This document shows, piece after piece, positions 49,446-63,000 of a stretch of DNA of 64,000 nucleotides. The DNA comes from Lagopus muta. Taxonomy: Eukaryota > Chordata > Aves > Galliformes > Phasianidae. How positions within the stretch are numbered: the stretch's first letter is position 1; every line of letters starts with the position of its first letter. Where the stretch lies: assembly GCF_023343835.1 (NCBI RefSeq), contig NC_064449.1:1302001-1366000 (forward strand), read 5' to 3'. Both the position numbers and the translations under genes were made by a program. The notes under the pieces are model-generated. The model worked only from the letters and a program-made list of their open reading frames with translations, was not told where the DNA came from and made no database searches.

Positions 49446-50704
49446 TCGCTATAGGATTTTTTGCCCCCCTTAGAGCTGACATCAGCACACACACGTTGAA
49501 AGACACTTTTACTTCGGCCTCGGCACCGCCTCCAGCACTCAGCGCTGCGGAGCACCGAGGGGAAAAGGACGTTCGGTGTTTGTTTGTCACACGTGAGCAG
49601 GAGGGCATGCAGCAGGTCAAGCGCTCGGGCAAGAGGAGGAGGGGTGTGAGATTTCCTGTGGCCATTCCCCAAGTGCTTTAAGAGCGTCCACCTGCAGGCA
49701 GCACCTCTTGCTCTGCTCTAAAGCTTGGATTAAAGCAAACACGGAGAGCAGCGCTGGCTGCAGCCCGCAGGCTCTGCTTCACCAACACCAAGCCGTGCAG
49801 CTCTGCATGCACGAGAACACTTTGCTGTTCTGCATGCTGTTAATACCTGAATGCAGAGGAAAACCCCTTCTGCAGAGATGCTGTTCGGGCCTTCAGGTTG
49901 TGCTGAAACTCACGTGCATGGAGCTGCTAAACACCCAGCGCCCAGAGGGTAAGTGCCCCCACCCACATCCAGCACTTCTGACAGCAGGCAAAGGGCCTCA
50001 AGCTGCAGGAATCAGCATCTCTGCTGCAGGGCCTGGCTGGCTGGGTCTGAGGTTGGCCACGTCCCAGTCCTCACCCCGCTGTGCTGCACGGCACCGACAG
50101 GAGCACAGGGCAGCAGCGGTGATGGCTGTGAGCTCACAGCAATGTGGGATGGGAGGCAGGCTGAGGGCGCTCAGTGGCACAGTGCTCAGAGGCAGGGTGA
50201 GGACAGGGAGAGGGAGCAGCAGCTCCTCTGCTGCAGTAGGAGAGCTTGCGGCAGCCAACGGCGCTGCGCCCCTGGAAGCCTTGCTGCTGCCCCAGGCCTG
50301 TGAGGATGGGCAGTATGGGAACGGACCTGTGAACAACCAGAACGTGGAGGTGAAGCAGAAGCTGACCACGAATTCAGACTGGAGAAGACAGAGTGGAACG
50401 TTACAGGCTTTAAAAACTACCACCTGCATGAGACACAGATTAAGAAAAAAAACAAAACAAAACCAACCAAAACAAAACCCCACAACACTGTAAGGACAAG
50501 CAACTTCTCTGGAAGACGGGGTTCTTCCACGCCAGGGATCTCACGGTGCCGGCCTTCAAGGCAGGACAAGCACAGCACCAGCTCATGGGCAGATCTTCCA
50601 AAGGACAGCACGCTGCTCAGCACCACCAGCCCTGCGAGACCCTCAGCCTGGGCTCCTCACCACAGCGTCCCTGCGGGCCAGAACGGGCAGGAGGCAACAG
50701 AAAG
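49446..50704. other. Intergenic region between TESC and FBXO21
   Basis: About 1.3 kb. The left end is TESC promoter flank; the middle is GC-rich unique DNA with a CAAAA-rich patch near 50446-50480. The long plus-strand frame 49708-50493 has no recognisable domain and I do not call it a gene. Confidence 0.7.
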
Positions 50705-50850
50705 ATTCTATAGCACCGCTTACGAGGTTTAATGCAGTTTTCAGTGCATCAAGCCGAAGGATTGTCACCAAACTCGCCCCCTGGGCAAGTCTTGCAAAGA
50801 GGGTAAAGCTGCACTCCGGTCTGCTTCCGTCCTCGGGTCGCTGCTGGCGT
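50705..50850 (-). other. FBXO21: FBXO21 3' untranslated region (proximal end, estimated)
   Basis: About 145 bases from the stop to just past a minus-strand ATTAAA. A longer distal isoform cannot be excluded. Confidence 0.45.
50728..50733 (-). terminator. Candidate FBXO21 polyadenylation signal (ATTAAA)
   Basis: TTTAAT on the plus strand reads ATTAAA on the gene strand, about 120 bases after the stop codon. It is the nearest hexamer that fits. Confidence 0.5.
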
Positions 50851-51023
50851 TCACTCCTTGCTGTAGATCTTCTGCACCGTGCTGCACGTCAGCTCCAGGT
50901 CCTCTGGGTAGCGCAGCTCCAGCTCGGCGTTGGCCAGGTAGTGAGTGCCAGAGAACTCTGAGAAATAGCGGCCGATGTCGGGGTGAGGAATCTCCCGAGG
51001 CTCCGAGTTGTGCTCCAGGTTCT
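50851..51023 (-). CDS. FBXO21: FBXO21 exon 12 (stop codon)
   Basis: Acceptor GTCCTGCAG. Encodes NLEHNSEPREIPHPDIGRYF, then LELRYPEDLELTCSTVQKIY, and stops at TGA 50853-50851. The last residues, SKE, are shorter than the human tail as I remember it. Confidence 0.95.
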
Positions 51024-54000
51024 CTGCAGGACAGCAAGCAGGCAGCTCTCACCACGCACAGAGGGCAATGCAGCCGTACCTCAGACAGGCAGCGAGGCCT
51101 CAGCAGGGACAAAGCCCGGCCTCCCCTGTCTGCAGACAACAGCACCGACCTGCAGCTCAGGCAGAGTGCTGTGCTCGGGAATCTGCTGTACTCAGAGCTC
51201 ATTATACTTGTTTATCAACAATTAGAGGGGAAAAAAACAACCCTGAGAGATGACTCAACTCCAGAAGCCCTGCAGGTGATTACCAGGTTAACTGTGGCTG
51301 AGGAGCACGCTTTAAGATGAATCTATGGTACACAACATCTGTATTTTAAAGACTCTTAACGAGGCCAAATCACTCTAAGAAGGGCTGCAACGCATTTGAG
51401 GAACACCTGCACTTTAAACCTATGAAGACAGAGCTGTTTGGGGTTTTTTCCCCCTACACCTTCTGAAGGAACGCTCACTTCAGTCCCATTCCTCCCAGGG
51501 GTGGCACTGGGTCCACGCTGCCTGCGCTCCCCAGATCTGGGCACACAGCCTCCTGTACAGCAGCTCACAGCCCAGCCCTGATGAGCCCCCTGTGCTCCCA
51601 CTGCATTTCCAGGTCCTGCTCAAAGCATGGCTGTGATCTCACTGAGAGCTGCCTGCAGAATTTCAAACTTCAGAAAGAAGTTGAAAATCAATGGTGTCCA
51701 ACACAGAGTTGCTTCTATGGCAGTAGGAGATTTCAAGGAAGTGGATCCTCAATCCTGGCAGCACTGGTTTCACGGACAGCAAGAAACCTGCCACCAATTC
51801 AACATCATTTTCCTTCCTACTTCAATTATAACTCACACTTCCCACCTGCTGCTTGAGAGTTGTTCCCTTCAGCACCCTCTTGCTCTCTCTGCACTCTGAA
51901 CAGCAAGCACAGGAGGCTCCTGCTCACCTTGAGCAGCGTATCTGCAAGAGCCATCTTCCACCAGCACGTTGTAGAAGGGCTGGTGGGGGCCGTGGGGGAG
52001 GCTGTGCACATTCATATTCCGGATCCATTCGTGTCCCATCATGCAGGCAGGGTCCCAGCCATAAATCACACAGTTGTAGCCATACCTGATGAAAGAGAAT
52101 TCATGGCAAAGATTGAGAAAACTTCACAGCCAACTCTTTTCACCAAGGCCAATGCAGCACAAATGGGACGGAGGGTTTCTGCGAGCAGGAGACAGCAAAG
52201 AGAGCAAAATCAACACAAAAGACTGGTGTGCACTTGGTGTTTTGAGAGGGGGGAAGTGACCAGGAGCAACAAACAGCCGAGGACAAAGGAAAGGCAGATT
52301 CAAATAAGAATGAGGATGGGAAAGAGACTGGGATGTCAACAAGCAGGAGAGCAGGAAACTGGGAACAGGGAGGGGAAACAACCACCCTCTGTTCACATAC
52401 ACAGACGTGGCAGTCCTCATACTGAACTGCCAGAAACAAAGCCAGCGTTATTTTCAGAGCATTTATATGACTGTGGTACCACAACCAGCACTGCTGATGC
52501 TTTTAAAATAAGCTCCAGACGTCTTGCTGAGATGGAGAAATGGCTGAAGAAACAGAGCTAGCTTGTCATTCTGGCAGAGCTGTACAGGCAGGAACACAAA
52601 GGCTCTGTGCAGTGCAGGAGGAGAGGTAATAATAGCCCAGCACAAGATTCATAAGCTGTCTTAGGAATCTCATCTCTTTGGAAATCGATTCTGTTCCACA
52701 GTTCCTCGTTAACTGATTACTGATGTTTCTTCAAGAGCTCTGCACTGTGGAAATGCTATCTGTGCCACACGATGACTCACACAGCACCTCACAAACCTCC
52801 CCCAGCACACAGGAGCAGCAGTGCTGCTCTCTGAAGGAGCAGACAGGACAGATCTGCCCCCACTTCCCTGAGAAGACACGCAGCACAGGCACACGTGCCA
52901 GGCACCCTCGGCTCCAGGTGTCTGCTGGGCTGCCAGAACCACGTCTCATTACTGCCAGCACAAACACTTCTGCACTCGTGCTTAGGGCGCAGGGAATCCC
53001 CCGCAGAGCTCACCTCTTGTGTTTCATAATCAGCCCAATTGAGAAGCAGACCTCTTTGTGCTTCTCATCCGAACGGTGCTTCACCTCAGGTCCCACCTCC
53101 TCCTTCCGACGCTCGATGTGCTCCAGGGTGTGCTGCACCAGGTACCCCACAGCCCCGTGCTGCGATGGGTCCAGAGCCTGGATGTGCTGCAGGATGTCCA
53201 GAACCTTCAGCAAGCAAAACATGAAAGCGTTCAGAGCAGGTCTCTAGGGCAGTCAGACACAGCTCTCTCTCTCAATTTAGCTGGCTCTCAGTGCCCCACA
53301 TGTGCTTCACTGCGTTCTCCACACAGGACTGCAAACCTGTGCTCTACCTGCACAGCCCCAAGCTCCTCACACTCAGCCTGCAGCCACTGCAAACACCTCG
53401 ATCCCCTGCTTGTACAGATGCTCACTTCCAAGGCAGGGCGCTGTTGAGCAGAGCAACTCCTTAAAACTAAGTCACAAAAGGCAGCAGCACACCCTGCAAT
53501 CACGGGGCAGTGCTGCCAGGCTCCTGACATGCTAAGAGGGTTCTGCTGCTCGCCTCCTAACTCTGAAGCCATTCCAGATCACTTCTGCTATAGTTGAGGA
53601 CAAAGATTTTAAACAGTTCCTCATCACAGAAGAAAAACGCAGCAATGTGTGCAATGCTGTACTCACAAAACAGTGAACAGCAGAGAATCTGCTTGACTCA
53701 CTGAGACTGAAGGGCACTGACTTTACAGGCGTTCCCAAAGTAAATCCAACATAGCAGCCTACTGGCACGCTATCACAGCACCAGGGCACAACAGCTGCAC
53801 CAGCTTTGCTAGAGACAGGCAATGCAAGCTGTGCTCTGTCTTCCTGCATCTTGATGTTAAAAATGTTGTCTAAACAGGTTGGAAAAAGGCAGATACGTCA
53901 GTCCCAACATCAACCCCAAAATCTGACACCCCTGGCAAAGTGATCAAGGCTTGTCGGCCAAAATTTCCAGCTCTGGCTAATTAGCATGAATGGTGGGGGG

Positions 54001-57000
54001 GAACAAAGTTTATTCAGGAAAACAGACGAGGCCTCAGGTATGAGAAGCAGCAGCACTCGGGCTTCTCAGCCACCTGAAGTTGCTGGCTGGCATCTCACTG
54101 CCTGAAGAATGATGTGCAAATGGAAAAACCTCACAGACAGGGAAAGGCTCAGCGTGGTGACTGCAGCTGCCACACATTCTCGACACTTTTATTTCTCACA
54201 GAACAGCTCAGGTTGGAGGGGGCCTTAAAGACCATCCAGCTGCAGCCCCGTGCTGTGGGCAGGGCTGCCAGCAGCACCACCAGGCTGCTCAGGGCCCCAT
54301 CAGCCTGGCTGTGAATGCCTCCAGAGATGGGGCACCCACAGCATCTCTGGGCAAATTTCAGACAACATTCCGGGCAGCTCTGCTTGACTTGGAAGATTTG
54401 GTATCACTTCTTACAAAACCTGACAGACCTCTATGAAATCTGGTACGTCCTGCTCTGTCAGAGCTCCGGGGTTCTCTGCTAACTACAGTTCTGTATGACA
54501 GCCTGGAAGGATGGGATCCACGAGGACACCACAGGAAAACAACAGCTGGATGCTGTCATCCCATCTGGCAACGTGGTGCAGAGAGGTTGCAGGTAAAAGT
54601 CAGCATCTGGGGGTTACTGTCTGTCCTAAGGACAGCAGGGTGCAACTCCTTAAACACCACAGACACGCAGCTGAGTGCTGGAAAGGAGATGATCTACCTG
54701 CACTGTGTGCTTGCCTTCTCAGCTCAGGCAGCCCCCTGTGCACAGCTTCTCTGTCAGGGCTGCTTTTCCTGTGGGAGCCCTAAAACTCGTTGCCATAAGG
54801 CAGGAACAGCCAGCTTAGCACATGGCATTCCTCAAAAGGAAGGCGCCTTCTCTGTTCAGCAATCATATGGCTCAGTTAATGTGGAGGTGAGAACTGTGCC
54901 TCCTGCTCAGCTGCCCAGCAATACTTCTACCTCCTCCTCACACCTGACATTCACACACAGCACAGGCACTGCCCAAGCAGGTGATATTCACTAAGGCCGT
55001 TTTGCTTAAGGAAGTCCTCCTAGCTGCAGTGAGGCACCAGAAGGAACACTACTGTGCCACCTGTCTCCCAATCACAGGATCCCTCGGGGCTGAAGATGGT
55101 ATTAAAATTCCTGTCCTTGGGATCCTCTCCACGTTGCTTCTTTACAAGTCACTGATGGTGTAACTAAGGTTTCAGAGAACAGGGCTGGTTGTTTGTAAAA
55201 GATAATTTCCTGCACGTTTCCTGACAAAGTAATTGCTCCTTTTATATGAGTCCTGCAAAAGTTCCAGCACCACCACCACAACGGAGGCACACCAAGCAGA
55301 ACTCTTCAGTAACTCACAGCTCCAAGTCCAAAGTATTGGTTTTAAGACAAACCATCAGACTCTGGTAGTAAATCATCATCTACGACTCAGACCTGAGGCT
55401 GCATATAACTCTCCCCCAGGGCAAACAAGAATCATCCTCCCTCCCTGCTTCACATAGCAGGAATTGATTCTCTGAAATGTGATAACTGGTTCAGTTGTGT
55501 TTATTACAGAAACAACTTGTAGCAGACTGTAATGCAAGTTGATGTAGTCTAAAAAAAAAAAAATAAAAATCAATGGACTGGTGTTAATTATGCTTAGCCT
55601 ACCAGAAAACACACGACCGAGTGGCGAGGTACCTTTTCTGGCCAGATTCCCAGGTGGAAGTATAACCTAGCCTGGAGCATTAGATGCTGCACATTGTCCG
55701 GATACATGGCCAGGTACAGATCCAACGAGTCTCTCAAGAGTTGATAAGACTGATCAGTGCTTTCTCTGCCAGCAAAAAAGAAACTCAATTGTAAGGCTAG
55801 CTCTTCAATTCCTACCCCTCGTGCTCTGGTTTACAGGGATAGTCACCAAAAATGACACTACAGGTCGGTGTGCTCACTCAGCAAGTGACTCCAGGCTGGC
55901 ACACATCCATCCAACAGCCTGCTCAGAAGAAAAGCTACACAGCTGGAAGCTGGCCTTTACCCTCCCCTTTTACCTACTTGGCCAAATAACCCCGCTCAGG
56001 GAATTCATTCTCCAAGTCCTTACCTTTGGAAACTTCCTTTTGTTCCCCTTGCTAAATTACACCCCTCTCCTCTGCGATTTCTGCCTGATGCTGTTTGGGG
56101 AAGCGATCACCAGGGACACATGAACATAAGACCAGGTTTCTGCATGCTCAGACAGTCCCTTTGTAGCTGCTCACGAAGCCCTTGGGTGACACATACGTGG
56201 TCAAAACAAAGGTCTGCTCTAAAGAGAACAGCTCCTGTCTGCTTTACACACAGGAGAAAACAAAATCTCTCCATTCCCTCCAGTGAGAACGGCCTCACTG
56301 AATATTCCTGCTTCCACAGCGTGCTGCTACAGATGATTAAAAGCCACCAGGGGCTGCGATGTGACACCCAGAGCTTTCAAGGCCGCCCGCTGTTAGCGAT
56401 GCCACGTAAAGCTCCCACAGCAGCACAGTGACACACAAGCACAGCACAGGCAGCACAGCGTGCCTCCCTCTCCCCCAGGCCCCACGACAACTCACCGCTT
56501 GCCCAGGTTGAGGAGATTTCCCACCATACGCTGCAGGACCTCCTTTGAAGTCACCACCCCATAGAACTCCTCTGTCACGTGGTGCCCTATGAGGTACTCG
56601 CACTCCTTCACCGTCAGCTGCTTCCCCTTCCCAAAGGCATCAATGTAGGTGTAGTCAAAGATATCTGTGCTTCTAGCAAGACACCAGGACGTTAAGATGG
56701 GTCCCACGGTACAGCAGGATTTCCTCTTTCTGTTCTCCTGACAGCACTTTCATTATTTTTAAAGCTCCGAGTGGCATTTACACCCCAGCTCCCTCCTAAA
56801 GAGAGATTACCTGCTGCCTTCTCTTCCTAGTTTCCTCTTCAGCTAAACATACATGGGAAAAGACACAGAAACTAGGAGGTCATTTTCACTCTGTCACATC
56901 AGCTGCTTCCTTCAGATATGCTCAGATTTGCTGTACTGACTGCCAGACTACAGTATGATGCTGCACTGCAACGTGTGGCAGAGAGCACAAGGTGGCAGCT

Positions 57001-60000
57001 AAGCCTAGTGCCAAAAGGGGGAGGAGTGTATGTATGCACACAAAACCACTGCTCTGAGCTGGACTGCCAACGTCCTTCAGAACATACAGAGTTCTGTAAA
57101 CTGACCATGACCTGGTTGGTGTGTGCTGCACTGACTCAGAGAATCGAGAATTAAGCAGCAATGGCCTCTAGAAGCCGTTCTGCATCAAGGGTTATGTGAA
57201 ATCAGCACCTTCTTCCTTCTTCTCAGCTTTCTGTAACCTTGTTAAGAGAATCATTACTTTGTGTCACACACAGGTAATGCTGCCATTCAGTATGGGCAGA
57301 GCTGAGAGCTGGGAAAGCTTCCTTAGAGCTCATCTTTACTTCCTTACAGCTTGTAATTAGGATGGAAAATACCTGAGCATTGTGGTGTAGGTCTGTAACT
57401 GCAAACTCCTGGCATTTATAACTGAGGATAAAACTCTGAAGCCCAGCAGATCACTTACCCTTCTTTTCCTTGACACCATCGCAGCAGAAAGTGACTAGGG
57501 AAGTTGACTGGCTCAAGTTTGACTCCCAGCTGCCTGGCAATTGTTAAATACAGCACAGACAAACTGATAGGAATTCCTGTTCTGCGGATCAAAACCTGAG
57601 GGACAAAAATGCAAGGGGTATGAAGAAAAACAAAACGAACACCAAGGCTTGATTTCACACCAACTTGGCAGAATAAGCACCAGAACATGACATATCCATC
57701 TTACAGCAAATAACTCCAGAGAAGAATTGCTCGTCTGGTTACACTTAGACAAATCAAACACCACAGAGAGCCCATCCAGCCCTGCAGTCCTCTAGTTTTT
57801 ACCTAAGACATACCTGATGAATGTATGAATTCAGGGAGTTATAGTAATCCAGTTCATTTCCTTTGTATTTTAACTGCTCGTATAGGACACAGTTCATAGC
57901 ATCAAGTACCTGCCGCTGAAGCTCCACTTCTGGAATTAGGATCTCTCCTAAAAGCACACAGAGCAATAAGAACACAAGTGTACTTCACTCTTACGTACTG
58001 AACTTCACACCAAAATTCTTGTATGTACTGGGAACACAAGATGCAGGTTCAAGTAGCCAAGAGACTGGAGGTATACAGACAGACAGGCCCCTCATTCTCT
58101 CTTTGAAAGACAGATTAGACTAATGCTTATAAAACTCCTTATGAAGGGAGGAGCATTCTGCCTGACCGTGGGAGATGTTACAGCACAAACCTCTTTTATT
58201 GCTGCTGACTTTCTCAGACGTGCAGAGAAAGAAGGCTGACGCCCTGTGCCATGGCTGAGCCGCACGCGTCTCGACTACACAAGACTTCAGGGACTTTCAT
58301 GGGGAAAAACAATCCTGCCTCTAATTAACCAATCCTTTTTGCCTAAACAGCCTCACACGGACAGCCAACCCTGGGCTAACCGAGTTTCTAGGGTTGAACA
58401 AACAGCTGTTGCCTCGACAGAGGTTGAAGCAAATGTCAGAACGCTTCAGCAAGGTGAGGAACAACAACACTTGAAGCTGCAATAATTCAACAGCTGCTTC
58501 ACCTCCCCTGCCTATACAGAGAGCTGAGGAAAGGCTCTGCAGGCAAACATTTCTGTACAGTACCTGCCTTGGAAGCCACGCTGGGGTGCCTTGGGTTTTT
58601 TGCCCGGAGCGCTTTGCGCACTTTGTCTGTGATCTCGTCCACCTGCGCCTGGACGCCCTTCAAGCAGATGTCTGACAGTGGATTGCAGTACTGGTCAATC
58701 AAAACAGCACCTGGAAAAAACAAACTATATAAGAAACAGAACTTGAGTTTTCTCTTGGCTTGGTTTGAGCTACTCAAAGTTCCAGGCCTATGGCACACAG
58801 CAAGCAATTGCAGCAGGACACAATAGCTTTCTTCTTCAAGCTCAGTTTCGTATATGGGATTCATCACAAAAGGCAAAGAACAGAGCTGACAGTGATAAAC
58901 ACCATTAAAGTCAGCAGACCTCAACCTGCCATCCTGAAAGGAAAAGCATTCATTTGCACACAGAGCAGGTAGCTGATGGACCAGCCTTGCTCAACCAGCC
59001 CACTCCTGTCTCGCTGGCACCCTCCCAGCTCATAATGCTCCTCACTCTGAGCCCCACACAGCCCCAGCTTCACTCTACATCAGTTCTGATTTCTTCCAGC
59101 CACATCCTCACTTGTCATCATTCTTGCTCATTGATCCCTCTCTGCTACATTCATCTTCCCATGCCCGCTTTCCATCTTCATGTCAGAAATCCACTACAAC
59201 TGACAAGGTTTTCATTTGTCTGCTGCCCAACACTCTTCTGTCAAACTTCTGCCAAAAAAAAAAGAACAGCCCTTTGCAGAATCTTCTCCTTGTCATCTTA
59301 TCAATCAAGAACACTCTTCCCAAAGCTCCAAATTGCTCAACTTTTGGAATCAACCGTATTTAAGTGCAAGGATTTTGTACTGATCACGCCTCCTTCAGCT
59401 TCATAGTGCTTCACTAGCACCTCCACAACAGGCTTGTATTCAAGCTGCAGAATCTTAACATCTTCTCTCCCTAGTGCTTCCCATTCTGACCAGGTAAAGC
59501 TTCCCAGAAGTCTATTTGTCAGCACTGTAACTGCACCTGCATGGCAGACAAGCACTTGTATTCATGGCTCTCATGATTAAGTCACAGTTAACTACCTTCC
59601 AAAAAAGGCCATCTTTGGCTTCTCCTTCTTGCCCTGGCACGGTCCCTCCCTCAAGCTGTTCCACCACCACCAAGAACCACGTTTGGTGCTACAGCAACTC
59701 TGCTGTGATGTTCTGAGGTGACATGAAGAGCAAGGGCCTCTTCTTCAGACAGTGACATGTTTCACCTCCTTCCAAAGATGGTTTTCTCCACAGAAAGAGA
59801 GGCAGAGCATAATCCAACAAACCAAGGTTCGAGCTGCAGCGCAGCCTTTCCTTTCTCCTTTCCTTGCTCCTTTCCTTGCTCCCTTCCTTTCCTCATCAGT
59901 GCGCACGAGCCTTCCCACCGTGCCACCACACTTCCATCCACACCTCAAAAACCCAATCTTAATTCTGATTTGTCTCCAAGTGAAATATAAGCAGAGAAGC

Positions 60001-63000
60001 CTCTCTCCCAGCAAAACAACAGCAATGGGAAGCTGTTCAGTGCTCTGTGTGGGACTGGTGGCAAGGACTTACCCTCCAGGAACGACTGCTGCTCAGCAGG
60101 GCGCTGCAGGTACTCCTTCAGATTCTTCAATATGTTTTGCTGCCGTAGGAAGTATAGAATTTTCTTTGCATAGTACTTCCAGGTGAGACCTTTCCTGCAC
60201 ATTCAAATACAAAAAGTTGTATTGCCCTGAACAGGCACTTTGTGCACCAGCATCTGATTTAACTTTTCTAATGAGGGCAAATCTAAATTTTACACACCCA
60301 TCTTTTAAACAAGACTGATGATGCCACAGTCTCCAAAGAGGTAGAAATTCATCAGCAGAAGAAACACAACTTACAACACATTGCCCCTATTATCATCTCC
60401 CACTTTCACCCAGCAACTAGGATGGCATTTTGAGAAGATACAGTGCATAGAACATTATCCTCTGACTCTAAATCCTTCCAGAATGCAATGTTAAAATATC
60501 CTCTCACCAACAAGAAACACTGATGAGGAACAGGAAGGTGTGTGCAGTAGTACTGAGAAAAGTAATTGCCAGTGAAAACATCCCTGATAGTTGGAAAAGG
60601 CTGGAAGGAATCAGCAGCTGGCCTGGAGATCACAGTGCCCAAAACCTTACAGCTTTCATAGTAAAATCTCTTCACTTTTGAAATTAGCAAGTGAAGGCAG
60701 AGTGGCCCAGAAGCAGAGACAGAGCCGCCTGTGATCCTGGTAAGGTTTGCAGAGGTCACCTGAAGCAAGACAGGCCAACTTGGAGGCATCCAAACCACAC
60801 ACAGCAAAGCAACGGCTGGCCTTCAGTGATGTGCCACCCAGGGCTTCCAAGCACTTCTACACCAGTCAGCAATGGCACACAGCCCTGCCTTCTCCCGAGG
60901 AAACCAGGGAGCATTCAGCTGACTCCCAGGCTGCACCCCTGCCATGTTTATAAAACAAGTCCAGCCTCCTCCTTTAGCAAAGTAACTCCTTCCCCACCTG
61001 TTTTCTCTCTTCAGATTGCAGGTCAAATCAGTCCCAGCCATCCGGCTGAACAGGACAATCAAACCTCCCAACATTTCACCCTCCTCCAATAAATCGGGAT
61101 GCTCAAAAGGGACGACTGTTTTACTGGGCTATCTTCCAGAGAAATGATTTAGCCTAATGCTCCTGAATGGCAACAACCACAGCTTAATCAGGGTGTAATT
61201 AGCATCAACTCTGCTTTACAGAGAAGCATTTGGCCCGTGCAAAAGCTCAAAAGCTTTTTAACCAGTTGTCAGATGAGAGATGTTTAGTCCCAGTTCAAAT
61301 AGAGAAGGTAATAAAATGGATGTGAAAAAGCAAAAAAAAAAAATGAGATGATTGTGGTGCTGGTTTTGTTTTTTCCAAGCTCCACTAACAGCCCCTTTAA
61401 TCAAGGCTATTAGAGCCCATTAAGGCAAATCTATTGCTGCTTTGTATCACAGCAAAACCAGCGTGCTTTGTATGCTCCCAGCAGAAAAACCTTCAAGTAA
61501 ACCAGCAACTTATTTATCTTGCTCAGTGCTGATCACCGTAATGAGAACACCCAGGCAGAAATGAACTACAAGTTTCATTTCACCTGTCTAAATAATTTAC
61601 AGAACAGCAAATTCTGCAGCAGCTCAATTAAGCTCAGCTGTTTATTTGGGGCTAAAAATCGTACGTAGTTACTACAGCTAAGAAAGGCAACAAGAAAAGG
61701 TTAAAAACACAAAAAAGTTGTGATTTTCTGATGCAGGGCTTCACAGTGGCAATGCACACTGCACATCTCTGCTCCCTGCTGTGCTGTGGGGCCAGCCTGC
61801 AATTCAGGGCAGCAAACTGACCTGAGTTGAAACGAAAACGTAACAAAAAAAGGAAGGTGGGGATGAGAACTCCTCAGAACAAAACCACTGCAGAAAAGAA
61901 GGTCTGTGGAATGTATGAATGTGCAGAGAAGCCAGCAAGCAACAAAAGCCAGAGGATCTCCTTGTGGAATGGTTTATGTGGTTTCCTCCTGGGAATATGA
62001 AATGCATTCTGAAACTAACTGCAAAGCAATACTCCCAGCCCCAGCAAGTCTGGGGATGCCAGTTTACAGAAGGGCAGAAGCTGACATCAGGCCTTCACCA
62101 CGGCGCCGTTCTCCTTCAGCCAGTGAAAGGAGAAAAGCCCTGCACTCCTAAACCCTCCTGCTCTTCCTTACCTGCCTTCCATGTTAAGGATACACATCAG
62201 CTCATCCTCAAAGAAGTGACTCGGGCACCCAAGAGTCTCAATGTCACTGAATCCATCACAGGGAACCTGTAAAATGAGGTGCTGAATTACGCAGAGCACA
62301 GGAGATTCTTTCCCAAAGGATGTTACTTCATAGAATGTTTCAAAACCAATTTTGTTTGATTGTTTTAAACATCATTTAAGACCTAAGGAATATTCAGCTC
62401 AGAGAGCTGGCTGCTCATGGCCTCCGCTCCACTGATTCACTATGAAGATCCACTGATAAATTAAGGAGCACCCTAGAGCAAGCTGAGCTAACTGTTCCAG
62501 CATTCAGGGCTCCTGCAGAGCTGTATGGACCAGCCCAAGCACACCAGATGCAGTCCTATGCAGACTGGGCCCAAGCTAAAAGCAATTTTAAGTTTGAATC
62601 AACTTTTTCCTGGGAAAATAAAAAGGGAAATGCAATTCCTATTACACATATCTTAGTGGGCACTCCACTGGATCTAGCAGAACTTGGTGGAAAGTCTCCT
62701 CCCTGCAGTTCTGTGTCAGGAAGGAAGCCCTCTCTAGAAGGTAGCCCCAGTTTTTAAACGTTTGGTTACTGCTGAATAACAGCCCCAACAGCTTTTGCAT
62801 ACATGACTGAAGCTGCAGGAAGCCAGGAGCCCCTGCACTCAGGTAATGCCTGGACACACATTTCTCCACTGTAGAATGTCAGGCTGCTGCAACTACAGTG
62901 AAGCAGATCAAAACAAACAGTTTGGACACATGCACCTCCTAATACCCTACATGCACCCCAGCCTTTCTCTTGGGGTGAAAACCCAAGTGCCAGCATTTGC

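Larger units (their letters stand above)
48880..49570 (-). promoter_or_regulatory. CpG island over TESC exon 1 and 5' flank
   Basis: The stretch is markedly richer in CG dinucleotides and C/G than the rest of the window and covers the TESC start codon. I see no convincing TATA box at a fixed distance, so a CpG-island promoter is inferred. The exact transcription start is not visible. Confidence 0.6.
55766..58563 (-). other. FBXO21 introns 8 to 5
   Basis: Introns of 730, 786, 218 and 616 bases separate exons 9, 8, 7, 6 and 5. I find no transposon, RNA gene or extra exon in them. Confidence 0.75.

Noticed and set aside
48698..49672. Longest open frame of the TESC 5' region, 324 codons on the minus strand
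   Set aside because: It reads through TESC intron 1, exon 1 and the CpG island in a frame different from TESC. Few stops are expected in such GC-rich DNA, and the product is low-complexity.
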